Positions 44,103 to 52,463 of a DNA stretch of 64,000 nt are shown in pieces. This stretch comes from Variovorax atrisoli 110B (GTDB taxonomy: Bacteria; Pseudomonadota; Gammaproteobacteria; Burkholderiales; Burkholderiaceae_C). How positions within the stretch are numbered: position 1 is the stretch's first letter; the number at the start of each line of letters is the position of its first letter. The notes beneath the pieces are model-generated. The model did not search any database, was not told where the DNA came from, and saw nothing but the letters and a program-made list of their open reading frames with translations. Location of the stretch: positions 62,001-126,000 of the forward strand of contig NZ_KB907456.1 in the NCBI RefSeq assembly GCF_000382045.1, written 5' to 3'. The position numbers and the translations under genes were made by a program.

Positions 44103-45656
44103 TCAAGACGGCGATGAAGAGGGCGGTGCCCGGCGGCGCCTGCGCATCAGGTATTCGATGAGTTCGAAGACGCCTTCGCTCAACAGGGCCAAAGCCGCGG
44201 CCGGCAGTGCGCCTGCCACCAGCAGTTCGCGGTCGTTGAGGGCCAGGCCCGTGACGATGCGTTCTCCGAAGCCGCCTGCGCCGATGAAGGCGGCGATGGT
44301 GGCGGTGCCGATGGCGATCGCGGTGGCGGTGCGCACGCCCGCCAGCAGGGTAGGCAGCGCGAGCGGCAGCAGCACGAGGCGAAGGCTCTGCGGCGGTGTC
44401 ATGCCCAGGGCCGTGCCGGCGAGGCGCAGGCCGTTGGGCACTTCGGCCAGGCCCGTCACCGTGTTGCGCATGATCGGCAGCAGCGAGTAGAGGGTGAGCG
44501 CGATCAGCGCCGGCAGCGCGCCGATGGCGCCCAGCATCGAGATCAGGACGGCCAGCAGCGCCAGCGAGGGCACGGTCTGCAGCAGGCTCGCGAAGCCCAG
44601 CACCACGGCACGCAGCCGCACGTGCGGAAACACCAGGATCGCGATCGGCACGCCCACGAGGATCGCGATGCCCACCGACAGCGCCACCAGCAGCAGGTGC
44701 TGCCGCGCGAGCTTCCACAGGTCGGGTCCGAACAGCTTGGCGACGAAGCCGCGGCGTGCCTCCGGCGGCTGCGCATTCGCTGCGCCCCTGGAGGTGCTGG
44801 CGATGAAGTCGTGCGCGATCTGGTCGAAGGGCACGCCTTGCAGCTCGGCGCGCGCATTCATCGCGATCATGGCGTGCTCGTCGACCTTGCCCTCCAGCGC
44901 CTGCAGCGCGGCCCAGGCCTTGGGCAGCCGTTTGGGCAGGTCGAGCTTGTAGAGCACCACGGCGTCGTAGCGCGGGAAGTACTTCCTGTCGTCCTCCAGC
45001 ACGCGCAGGCCCAGGTGGTCGATCTTGGCGTCGGTGGTGTAGATGTCGATCACGTCGATCTGCTTGGCGGCCACCGCGTCGTAGGCCAGGCCGTGGTCGA
45101 GGCCGGTGGGCGCCTGCGCGAAGCCGTAGCGCTCGGCCAGGCCCTTCCAGCCGTCGGCACGGCCGATGAATTCGTTCGAGAGGCCGAACTTCAGCTCGGG
45201 GTGCTTCGCCAGGTCGCTCAGCGTGCGCAGGCCCAGCCGGTCGGCATCGGCGGCGCGCACCGCGAGCGCGTAGCCGTCGTTGAAGCCCAGCGGAATCGCA
45301 ACGCCCAGGCCCATCGGCGCGAGTGCGGCGTTCATCTCCTCGCGCGTGCCCGCGGGTGTGCCCTTGAGGATTTCCTGCGCGATGGTGCCGGTGTATTCGG
45401 CGTAGAGGTCGATGGCGCCCGAGCGCAGGGCCTCGTAGACGATGGCCGTGTTGCCCAGCCCTTGGCGAACCACCGGCGGCGTGGCCGTGTGCGGTGCGGC
45501 AGTCTGCGCCAGCAGCTCGGCCAGGATGTACGACTCGGTGAAGCGCTTGGAGCCGACGCGCAGCGTCTCGTCGGCCGCCCGCGCGGCACTGCAGACGGCA
45601 AGCCAGGCGATGACGAGGAGCAGGGCGGCGCGCGCGAAGCTGCGAGGCAGGTGCAT
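44103..45656 (-). CDS. Fused binding protein/permease of an osmoprotectant-type ABC transporter
   Basis: A 517-residue fusion. Signal peptide at 1-27, then an OpuAC/ProX-like binding domain (about 30-300; RVGSKRFTESYILAELLAQ, DLYAEYTGT, DVIDIYTTDAKI), then an OpuBB-type permease domain with about six helices (315-505) containing the EAA-like loop ALGMTPPQSLRLVLLPLALPTLLAGVRTA. Family ligands are quaternary amines such as glycine betaine or choline. The order binding-then-permease is notable: in OpuCB/EgtUBC-type fusions the permease comes first. No ATPase gene adjoins. Confidence 0.88.
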   Translation of the reverse strand: MHLPRSFARAALLLVIAWLAVCSAARAADETLRVGSKRFTESYILAELLAQTAAPHTATPPVVRQGLGNTAIVYEALRSGAIDLYAEYTGTIAQEILKGTPAGTREEMNAALAPMGLGVAIPLGFNDGYALAVRAADADRLGLRTLSDLAKHPELKFGLSNEFIGRADGWKGLAERYGFAQAPTGLDHGLAYDAVAAKQIDVIDIYTTDAKIDHLGLRVLEDDRKYFPRYDAVVLYKLDLPKRLPKAWAALQALEGKVDEHAMIAMNARAELQGVPFDQIAHDFIASTSRGAANAQPPEARRGFVAKLFGPDLWKLARQHLLLVALSVGIAILVGVPIAILVFPHVRLRAVVLGFASLLQTVPSLALLAVLISMLGAIGALPALIALTLYSLLPIMRNTVTGLAEVPNGLRLAGTALGMTPPQSLRLVLLPLALPTLLAGVRTATAIAIGTATIAAFIGAGGFGERIVTGLALNDRELLVAGALPAAALALLSEGVFELIEYLMRRRRRAPPSSSPS

Positions 45657-45767
45657 CCGGGCCAGTGTATAGACAACGCCTCGTCGCGCGTACCCGTCGA
45701 TCTCCTACAAACCCTGGCGTGCGGTGCCGATGGGGCCGGCGGCCGTCCGGGGCCAAAGTGGCCAGCG

Positions 45768-46841
45768 ATGAAGAAAAAGACCCCACCCGCGAGCGACGAC
45801 AACCTCCCCGGCCCCAACGTCCACGGCCTGCGCGAATTGCCCGGCCTGCAGGTGGACGGCTACAGCCTCCAGCTGCGCGACAAGGACGGCTTCGTCGGTG
45901 ACCAGGCCAGCCAGACCGCCTTCCGCGAGCTGCTGGAACGCTGGCGCAAGCGCCGCCGCAAGAACGGCAAGGATCCGCTGGGCACTTCGCACTCGCGCGA
46001 CCTCTCGAAGAAGGTGCTCGATCGCGCGCTGAGCGAGAAGAAGGCGTCGGAAGCCACCGACCTGATGCACGTGGCCATCGAGGAATTCGCGCAGGAGCTG
46101 GCCTTCGTGATCCAGCGCTTCATGCGCCAGCCCTCGTGGAAGAAGGTCGAGCGCATCGTGATCGGCGGCGGCTTTCCCGAGAGCGACGTGGGCGAGCGCG
46201 CCATCCTGCAGACCGGCGCCATCCTCGAGGAGATGGGCCTGCACGTGCAGATCGCGCGCCTGTCGCACGACGTGGACGACGGCGGCCTGATCGGCTGGGT
46301 GCACCTGGTGCCGCCGGCCATGCTGAAGGGGCACGACGCGATCCTGGCGGTCGACATCGGCGGCACCAACGTGCGATGCGGCATCGTGAAGACGCGCCAC
46401 CGCAAGGCACCCGACTTCTCGCTCGCGAAGGTGGTGCGGCGCGAGAAGTGGCGCCATGCCGACGAGGGCCCCAACCGCGGCGGCATGGTCGATCACATCG
46501 CCTACATGCTGCAGGACATGATCCTCTACAGCGAGCGCAAGAAGATCCGGCTCGCTCCTTTCATCGGCATCGGCTGTCCGGGCCTCATCCGGCCCGATGG
46601 CTCCATCGCGCGAGGCGCGCAGAACCTGCCGGGCGACTGGGAAGGCCATGCCTTCCATTTGCCCAGCCAGCTGTGGCGCCGCATGCCGATGATGGGCTCC
46701 GGCCCGACGCTGGTACTGATGCACAACGACGCAGTGGTGCAGGGCCTGAGCGAGCTGCCCTTCATGCGCGACGTGCGCCACTGGGGCGTGCTGACCATCG
46801 GCACCGGGCTGGGTAACGCGAGCTTCACCAACAGGTACTGA
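45768..46841 (+). CDS. ROK-family protein with circularly permuted motif order
   Basis: A 357-residue cytosolic protein. All main ROK/sugar-kinase motifs are present but rotated. The part that usually ends ROK proteins comes first: IEEFAQELAFVIQRF then VERIVIGGGFPES (GGG at 133-135) and DVDDGGLIGWVHL (171-180). The usual beginning follows: AVDIGGTNVRCGIV (phosphate-1, 194-207), GIGCPGLIRPDG (267-278), HNDAVVQGLSEL with the catalytic Asp321, and the protein ends just after TIGTGLG (343-349). The ROK zinc motif (CxCGxxGC) is absent. Sugar kinase activity is possible but unproven. Start ATG at 45768; no operon partners. Confidence 0.85.
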   Translation: MKKKTPPASDDNLPGPNVHGLRELPGLQVDGYSLQLRDKDGFVGDQASQTAFRELLERWRKRRRKNGKDPLGTSHSRDLSKKVLDRALSEKKASEATDLMHVAIEEFAQELAFVIQRFMRQPSWKKVERIVIGGGFPESDVGERAILQTGAILEEMGLHVQIARLSHDVDDGGLIGWVHLVPPAMLKGHDAILAVDIGGTNVRCGIVKTRHRKAPDFSLAKVVRREKWRHADEGPNRGGMVDHIAYMLQDMILYSERKKIRLAPFIGIGCPGLIRPDGSIARGAQNLPGDWEGHAFHLPSQLWRRMPMMGSGPTLVLMHNDAVVQGLSELPFMRDVRHWGVLTIGTGLGNASFTNRY

Positions 46842-46873
46842 CGCAGGCAACGACCGGCAGCTGCCGACCGAGC

Positions 46874-46888
46874 GGGCGGCCGCCGCCC
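46874..46888. terminator. GC-rich hairpin between convergent genes
   Basis: GGGCGG-CCG-CCGCCC in the 52-bp gap between the ROK gene and the leftward HExxH gene. Short loop, no T-run; weak evidence for termination. Confidence 0.3.
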
Positions 46889-46893
46889 ATGGC

Positions 46894-48651
46894 CTAGAGG
46901 TCTTCCGGACGCAGGCCCTCGATGCGCATGGCGGCGGAGGTGCTGGCCACGTTGCCCGCCGCGTCCGTCGCGCGCACTTCGACGTTCGCCCCGCCGGCCC
47001 GCTTCGGCGTCCAGGCGCACACGTAAGGGGCGGCGTGCAGGGCGCAGGCCGTCCTGCCATCGACGATGAACTTCACCTCGGCCACGCCGACGTTGTCGGA
47101 TGCGTTGGCGGCGAGCCGCGCTGCCGTGCCCGCTGGCACGCTCGCCGGCACCGTCAGGGCCACCGCCGGCGGCACGGTGTCCGAGGGCGGGTTGACGATC
47201 ACGTTGGCCGCGGCCACTGCCGTGTTGCCGGCCGCATCGAGCGCGATCACGCGGATGGTCTGCATGCCGGGTGCGCCGGGCGTCCAGCTGCAGGTGAAGG
47301 GCGGGGCGGTGAAGGTGCAGATCGGAATGCTGTCGCGGCCGACGACCTTCACGCCGACGATGCCCACGTTGTCGACCACCGCGGGTGCGATGACGGTGAG
47401 CTGTCCCACCGTGGCCATCGAAGGGGCCGCCACCGACACGGTGGGCGGCGTCGCGTCGGGGCTGCCGAGCGCGAGGTCGATGGTGAACATCGGCTGCCCC
47501 TGCACCGCCTTCTGCTCGAAGGCGTCGAAGATGGTGAACCAGGTCGCGCCGGGCGCACGGTTGGCTGCGCGCGCCTTCACCAGCAGCGTGGTCTTGCCGA
47601 CGGCGAAGCAGCTGAAGCCGCAGTCCCAGTCGAACTGGTAGCGGCCCGAGGCGTCGGCCACGCCGGTCGACAGCATCACCAGCGGCTTGCCGAGTCCCGG
47701 GTTGCGCCACACCGAGACCTGCGCGCCGGCCAGGGCGGCGCCGGTGTCGCGGTCGGTCACGCGCACCTGGGTGGCGGTGGTGCCCGCCATGAACTTCGAA
47801 CTGCCGAGCTTGGGCCAGTCGGTCCAGTCGGTATTGATGTTGGCCCGCGTGCCTTCGGTGAAGCGGATCATCTCCAGCGTGGCCACGCGGTTGGCGGCCG
47901 GGTCGCGGCGCTGTTCGAAGACGGTGCCCAGCAGCGGGTCGAGCCGCCAGTGTTGGCGGCTCCACCAGTAGCGGTCGCCGTCGCTGGCGAGCGCAAGGTC
48001 GGTGACGGGCGCGACGCCGGTGGTGTCGGCCACGGCGACGCTGTTGTAGTACTCGCCGGAGCCCGCGCCGAACACATGCTCCAACTCGTGCAGCAGGGTC
48101 TTGAGCTGGCGGGCGAGGTAGTCCTTCTCGGTGGACTCTGGCGCGCCCGGCGTGGGGGCGCGCGACAGGCGCAGCGGGTCGTGGATGGCGATCCAGTTCA
48201 GGTTCCAGGCCACGCCCTTCTGCGGAAAGGTCCAGCTGGTGGAGAGCCCGCCGTGGCTGTAGCCGCGCGTGGATTTCGAGACGCAGACCACCACCTCGCC
48301 ATTGATCAGGCCGTTGTAGCTGCACTGCGGCGCATTGGCGGGCGCTGTCAGCTGCAGGTCGGCGGCCGGGTCGAAGGAGAAGCTGCGCACCGTCTCGCGC
48401 GTGAAGACGGTGTTGACGTCGGCCACGTACTGCGCGAGCCGGCGGGCGGCTTCGGCCGGGCCGATGTCGGCGGCCAGCTCGGGGTCGACGATGAACTTCA
48501 GACGGTGGGTGCTGGGGGGAGCGCGGCCGATCTCGTCCAGGGCGGCGAAAGCGGTACCCGGCATTCCGGAAAGCGCGAAAAGCGTTGTCCAGAGCAGCAA
48601 CGCCGGATTTGCCAGATTCGCCAGGGCACGCAGCGAGAAGAAAGCTCGCAT
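46894..48651 (-). CDS. Secreted HExxH metallopeptidase-like protein with Ig-like repeats
   Basis: A 585-residue exported protein: signal peptide to about residue 36 (ending GTAFA-ALDE), then a globular region with a zincin motif HELEHVFGAGSGEYY (188-202; His188, Glu189, His192 and possibly Glu200 as metal ligand). Cys pairs in the body suggest disulfides. Two tandem Ig-like domains follow, about 405-500 and 500-583, each with PPTVSV/PPAVAL starts, DNVGIV/DNVGVAEVKF, a Cys pair and DAAGN. A secreted peptidase acting on an extracellular polymer is plausible; no specific family is assigned. It has a long structured leader. Confidence 0.82.
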   Translation of the reverse strand: MRAFFSLRALANLANPALLLWTTLFALSGMPGTAFAALDEIGRAPPSTHRLKFIVDPELAADIGPAEAARRLAQYVADVNTVFTRETVRSFSFDPAADLQLTAPANAPQCSYNGLINGEVVVCVSKSTRGYSHGGLSTSWTFPQKGVAWNLNWIAIHDPLRLSRAPTPGAPESTEKDYLARQLKTLLHELEHVFGAGSGEYYNSVAVADTTGVAPVTDLALASDGDRYWWSRQHWRLDPLLGTVFEQRRDPAANRVATLEMIRFTEGTRANINTDWTDWPKLGSSKFMAGTTATQVRVTDRDTGAALAGAQVSVWRNPGLGKPLVMLSTGVADASGRYQFDWDCGFSCFAVGKTTLLVKARAANRAPGATWFTIFDAFEQKAVQGQPMFTIDLALGSPDATPPTVSVAAPSMATVGQLTVIAPAVVDNVGIVGVKVVGRDSIPICTFTAPPFTCSWTPGAPGMQTIRVIALDAAGNTAVAAANVIVNPPSDTVPPAVALTVPASVPAGTAARLAANASDNVGVAEVKFIVDGRTACALHAAPYVCAWTPKRAGGANVEVRATDAAGNVASTSAAMRIEGLRPEDL

Positions 48652-48824
48652 CGGTTTTCCCCGGGATCGGGGCGCAAGACTCCAACGAACGGCGCCCGGG
48701 TCGGCCTCGTGAAAAGCCGCATCCGAGCGGGCTACCCCGCCAGGCAGGGGGTGCCGGGAGATCCGTCAGCGTCCATTCCGGGGTGAGCCGGTCAGGCGGG
48801 AAGGCTTGTCAATCCCCGAAACCG
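48652..48824 (-). other. Structured 5' leader of the HExxH gene
   Basis: About 170 nt between the predicted start site and the ATG. It is GC-rich with several local hairpins, for example GCGGG-gtag-CCCGC and GGCA-CCCCC-TGCC read on the transcript, plus a short open frame ATGGACGCTGACGG...TAG of 14 codons. I could not match it to a riboswitch class I know. It may be a cis-regulatory RNA, a leader peptide, or a repeat copy. Confidence 0.35.
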
Positions 48825-48830
48825 GTAGGT

Positions 48831-48860
48831 ATTTTAGTGTGCTTGTTCAATTGGTTTCAA
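48831..48860 (-). promoter_or_regulatory. Sigma-70-like promoter of the HExxH gene
   Basis: TTGAAA (complement of 48855-48860), 18-bp spacer, TAAAAT (complement of 48831-48836), in an AT-rich patch in otherwise GC-rich DNA. Transcription would start about 170 bp before the ATG. Confidence 0.55.
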
Positions 48861-48911
48861 TTTTGTTGCATCTGTACATCCCGGATTACAGCCCGCCCTG
48901 GCACCAAGCGC

Positions 48912-50288
48912 CTAGAGCTGGAAAGCAACAGTGAGCAGCAGCCCCTCGGCCACGTCGCGCAGCAGCCCCGGCCGCCGCGCGCGATAGGGCTCGCCGGCCG
49001 ATGCGGTGGTCTCGATCCACTCGGCCAGCCAGTCGATGTGGTCCTGCCCGTAGAACACGACCGCAGCCTCGTGGTTGAGCAGCAGGCTGCGCAGGTCGAG
49101 GTTGATCGATCCGCACATGGCGAGCTCCTCGTCCACCACCACCGCCTTGGCGTGCGCCATGAAGGGCAGCATGCGAAAGCTCACGCCCGCTCGCGCCAGG
49201 TCGCGCATCGCGCGTGCGCGCACGAAGTCGGCCAGCCGGTGGTTGGAGCGCGCGGGCATCGCGATGGTCACCTGCACGCCGCGGCGCGCGGCCAGCCGTA
49301 GGGCGTCTCGCAGGCCGTCGCCGGGCACGAAGTAGGGCGTGATGGCGAGGATGCGGTGCTCGGCGCGGAAGCAGGCGTCGATCAGCAGCGCATGCGCCGT
49401 GTCCTCCGTCTGGTCGGGGCCGCTCGGCAGGAACTGGGCCATGGCGCTGCCAGGGCCTTCCGCGTCGGGCGCGGTGATGGCGCGGGGCTTGCGGCTGCGC
49501 ACCGAGGCCCAGTCGTGGTCGAACTGGCGCGCCGCGGCGGCCGCCACGCTGCCGCGCAGGTCGAAGGAGAGATCGAGCCAGGCCTGCGGGTGCCTGTCGT
49601 TGCCGGTGAAGTACTCGCCCGCGAGGTTGCGTCCGCCCGACCACAGCCAGCCGTCGTCGGCAATGGTGAACTTGCGGTGGTTGCGCAGGTTGCGCGGGCC
49701 CATGCGGCGCAGGCTGAAGAAGGGCCGGAACACCGCCACTTCGCCGCCCGCCGAGCGCAGCCGGTCGAAGTGATGGCGCGGCAGCGACAGCGCGCCGAAG
49801 CCGTCGAGCAGCACCCGCACCTTGATGCCTTCTCGCGCGCGCTGCGCGAGCCGCTCGAGCACCGAGTGGCCCAGCACGTCGTCGCCGATGATGAAGGTGC
49901 ATACGTCGATGCGTTCGCGGGCGCCATCGATCACCTCCATCAGCGCCTGGCGCGCGGCCTCGCCGTCGGCATGCATGCGGATCGCGCAGGGCCCCGGCGG
50001 CGCGAGGCCGAAGCTCTCGATCAGGTCGGCCGCCCAATGGCCCGGCGGCACCGAGCGCGGCGGCCGCGGCGAGCCCGCCGGGCGCAGCTTGCGCTGGCCG
50101 AACAGCAGGTACATCGGCAGGATGAAATAGGGCATCAGCACCAGCCCCATGACCCAGGCGATGGCGGTGGTGGGGGCGCGCTGCTCTCGGCGCGCGCGCG
50201 TGGTCAGCACATAGACCAGCAGGGCGAAAGTGACGACGAGAAAGTGCTGCGAGGGAGTGGGCAGCCAGTCGAACTCTTTGGTCGGCAT
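48912..50288 (-). CDS. Cardiolipin synthase (phospholipase D family)
   Basis: A 458-residue inner-membrane enzyme that joins phosphatidylglycerol or other phospholipids into cardiolipin. Two N-terminal helices (about 12-28 and 40-60) are followed by two PLD domains, each with an HKD motif: HRKFTIADDGWLWSGGRN and HAKAVVVDEELAMCGSIN. ClsA, ClsB and ClsC types cannot be told apart with certainty; the two N-terminal helices favour ClsA-like. Confidence 0.92.
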   Translation of the reverse strand: MPTKEFDWLPTPSQHFLVVTFALLVYVLTTRARREQRAPTTAIAWVMGLVLMPYFILPMYLLFGQRKLRPAGSPRPPRSVPPGHWAADLIESFGLAPPGPCAIRMHADGEAARQALMEVIDGARERIDVCTFIIGDDVLGHSVLERLAQRAREGIKVRVLLDGFGALSLPRHHFDRLRSAGGEVAVFRPFFSLRRMGPRNLRNHRKFTIADDGWLWSGGRNLAGEYFTGNDRHPQAWLDLSFDLRGSVAAAAARQFDHDWASVRSRKPRAITAPDAEGPGSAMAQFLPSGPDQTEDTAHALLIDACFRAEHRILAITPYFVPGDGLRDALRLAARRGVQVTIAMPARSNHRLADFVRARAMRDLARAGVSFRMLPFMAHAKAVVVDEELAMCGSINLDLRSLLLNHEAAVVFYGQDHIDWLAEWIETTASAGEPYRARRPGLLRDVAEGLLLTVAFQL

Positions 50289-50334
50289 GAACCGATGATG
50301 CCTGAGCGACGGACGCGCCGCGCCCAGTGGCCCT

Positions 50335-50997
50335 TCAGCGTTGCAGGAAGGCGGGGACGCCGCGTCCCTGCGAGGCGAGGAAGCGCATCATCGGCTCGAC
50401 CACCGCGCGCACGGCGGGCCTGTCGCCCACGCGCGTGCGCCATGCGAGCAGCCGGGGCGTGGCATCGGTCATGCCCGCGCCCTTGCGGTCCGCAAAGATG
50501 CAGGCCATGTAGAAGGCGATGTCGGCGAAGGAGTAGGGGCCCGCAAGGTACTCGCGCGTGGCGAGCAGGCCCTCCATCTCCTCGTAGAAGCGGGCGCAGC
50601 CGGCGCAGGCCGCGATCGCGGGGGCGCTCTGCATGGCCTCCTGCAGGCCGAAGAGCTTGATCACGTTCGGGAAGAAGACCTCGTCCGACTTCTGCTCCAG
50701 TTGCCGCGCGCGGGCCCGTTCGGCAATGCCCCGGGGCCACAGCGCGGGGCTGGGATAGCGGTCTTCCAGGTACTCGAAGATCTGCGTCGAGTCGAAGAGC
50801 GAGACCTCGTCGTCGACCAGCACCGGCACCTGCTGCTTGACGGGATTGACCCGAAGCACCTCGGGGTGCTTGGGCTCGTAGTGATCGCCTTCGATGAAGG
50901 GCACCATGACCAGCTCGAACGGCACGCCTTTCTCGCGTGCCGCGATCTCGACCTTGGCGCCGAACATGCTGAGGGGGCCTGAATAGATTCGCGTCAT
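50335..50997 (-). CDS. Glutathione S-transferase family protein
   Basis: A 220-residue GST-like protein: thioredoxin-like domain with MFGAKVEIAAREKGVPFE, cis-Pro in KQQVPVLVDD and DSTQIFEYLEDRYP, then the helical domain with the YSFADIAFYMACIF motif. It has Ser (SGPLSMF) in the catalytic stretch. Function unknown; it stands alone with a tail element upstream belonging to the MetE-like gene. Confidence 0.9.
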   Translation of the reverse strand: MTRIYSGPLSMFGAKVEIAAREKGVPFELVMVPFIEGDHYEPKHPEVLRVNPVKQQVPVLVDDEVSLFDSTQIFEYLEDRYPSPALWPRGIAERARARQLEQKSDEVFFPNVIKLFGLQEAMQSAPAIAACAGCARFYEEMEGLLATREYLAGPYSFADIAFYMACIFADRKGAGMTDATPRLLAWRTRVGDRPAVRAVVEPMMRFLASQGRGVPAFLQR

Positions 50998-51057
50998 TGC
51001 GCTTCCTCCATTGCGTCGCTCGACCCGCTGCGCATGAAGTCCGGCCGGCCTGTTCGA

Positions 51058-51148
51058 GGAACACCGTGGAACCGGCTTTGCCGGGCCACCGGTGTTGCCC
51101 CCGGTGAGGGGGTGGGCGAAGCGACACGAAGTGCGCGAAGCCTGGGGG
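51058..51148 (-). repeat. Tail element, copy 8
   Basis: Three-hairpin tail element on the minus strand, 40 bp after the stop of the MetE-like gene, the largest gap of any copy. The central stem carries a different loop (CCCCCTCACCGGGGG). Confidence 0.88.
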
Positions 51149-51188
51149 TGAGTCTTTTCATGCCCCCGACTTCAACAGAAACGGCGGG

Positions 51189-52310
51189 TCAGGTCGAGCC
51201 CCAGACCTCCTGCGCCGTCTCGACCACCAGGCGCAGCTTGTTGCGCTGCGCTTCCACCGCGATGTTGTTGCCGTGCACGGTGCTGGAGAAGCCGCACTGC
51301 GGCGAAAGCGCGAGCTGGTCGAGCGAGGCGTACTTGGCGGCGTCCTCGATGCGGCGCTTGAGCTCGTCCTTGTCTTCCATCTCGCCGAACTTGGTGGTCA
51401 CGAGGCCGAGCACCACGGTCTTGCCCTTGGGCAGGTAGCGCAGCGGCTTGAAGTCGCCAGAGCGGGCGTCGTCGTATTCCATGAAGTAGGCGTCGAGGTC
51501 CATCTCCTTGAGCAGCGCTTCCGCCACGGGCTCGTAGTTGCCGGCGGCGGCGTGCGTGCTCTTGAAGTTGCCGCGGCACAGGTGCATGGCCAGCAGCATG
51601 CCCGGCGGCTTCTGCGCCACCACCTTGTTGATGAAGGCGGCGTAGCGGTGGGGCAGCTCGTTGGGGTCGTCGCCGCGCTTGCGGGCGGCTTCGCGCATGT
51701 GCTCGTCGCACAGGTAGGCGAGGTTGGTGTCGTCCATCTGCACGTAGGTGCAGCCGGCGGCGGCCAGCGAGCGCAATTCGTCGCCGTACGCCTTGGCCAC
51801 GTCGTCGTAGAAGGCCGGGTCGAGTTCGGGGTAGGCGTCCTTGCTGATGCCGGCGCGGCCGCCGCGGAAGTGCATCATGGTCGGCGAGGGGATGGTCACC
51901 TTCGGCGTGTTGCCTGCGGACACCTGGCTCTTGAGGTACTGGAAGTCGGCCAGCTGGATGTCCTTGACGTGGCGGACCTTGTCGATCACGCGCATCGCGG
52001 GCGGGGCCAGTTCCTCGGTGCCGTCGGGCTTGCGGATGGTGACCGGGATGTCGGTCTTCACGCCGCCGAGCTGGTCGAGGAAGTCGATGTGGAAGTACGT
52101 GCGGCGGAACTCGCCGTCGGTGATGCTCTTCAGGCCGATGTCTTCCTGGAACTTGACGATCTCGGTGATCGCCTTGTCCTCGACGAGGCGAAGCTGCTCG
52201 GGCGTGATCTCGCCCTTGGCCTTCTGCTCGCGTGCTTCGAGCAGGTACTTGGGGCGCAGGAAGCTGCCCACGTGGTCGTAGCGGGCGGGCAAGGCGGCGT
52301 GCTGTGTCAT
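51189..52310 (-). CDS. MetE C-terminal-like (cobalamin-independent methionine synthase family) protein
   Basis: A 373-residue protein matching only the C-terminal catalytic barrel of MetE, of the group that includes short methionine synthases and epoxyalkane:CoM transferase-like proteins. The zinc ligand set is visible: MHLCRGN (His and Cys), an acidic MEYDD stretch and LSPQCGF (Cys). Known relatives move methyl groups or activate a thiol. It shares a 153-bp divergent promoter region with the vanA-type gene, so it may take part in handling the methyl group or a thiol adduct in that pathway (inference). Confidence 0.88.
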   Translation of the reverse strand: MTQHAALPARYDHVGSFLRPKYLLEAREQKAKGEITPEQLRLVEDKAITEIVKFQEDIGLKSITDGEFRRTYFHIDFLDQLGGVKTDIPVTIRKPDGTEELAPPAMRVIDKVRHVKDIQLADFQYLKSQVSAGNTPKVTIPSPTMMHFRGGRAGISKDAYPELDPAFYDDVAKAYGDELRSLAAAGCTYVQMDDTNLAYLCDEHMREAARKRGDDPNELPHRYAAFINKVVAQKPPGMLLAMHLCRGNFKSTHAAAGNYEPVAEALLKEMDLDAYFMEYDDARSGDFKPLRYLPKGKTVVLGLVTTKFGEMEDKDELKRRIEDAAKYASLDQLALSPQCGFSSTVHGNNIAVEAQRNKLRLVVETAQEVWGST

Positions 52311-52380
52311 GGATGGCTCCGTCGTGATCGTGATCTGGGGAAACGAACGGAGCATCGTATCGCCATCGAAACCACGATGA

Positions 52381-52390
52381 CTGTATACAG
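52381..52390. promoter_or_regulatory. TGTATACA palindrome 1 (operator candidate)
   Basis: CTGTATACAG, a perfect 10-bp palindrome in the divergent MetE-like/vanA promoter region, about 70 bp before the MetE-like start. With the second copy 64 bp away it is likely a site of the GntR-family regulator encoded directly after vanA. Confidence 0.6.
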
Positions 52391-52444
52391 CGGCCTCGGT
52401 GTTTACCCTCGAATCGATCAAAAACACTGGAAATTCCACCATTT

Positions 52445-52454
52445 CTGTATACAT
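52445..52454. promoter_or_regulatory. TGTATACA palindrome 2 (operator candidate)
   Basis: CTGTATACAT, 9 bp before the vanA ATG and 64 bp (about six helical turns) from palindrome 1. A protein bound here would block vanA transcription or initiation. Confidence 0.6.
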
Positions 52455-52463
52455 TGAGTATTC

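Noticed and set aside
48652..48824. Leader assigned to the c-di-GMP-I riboswitch
   Set aside because: A GGACGC and a GGGTAGCC segment looked suggestive, but the GNRA-loop hairpin with GGCAAACC and the GACGCAAAGCC strand are missing.
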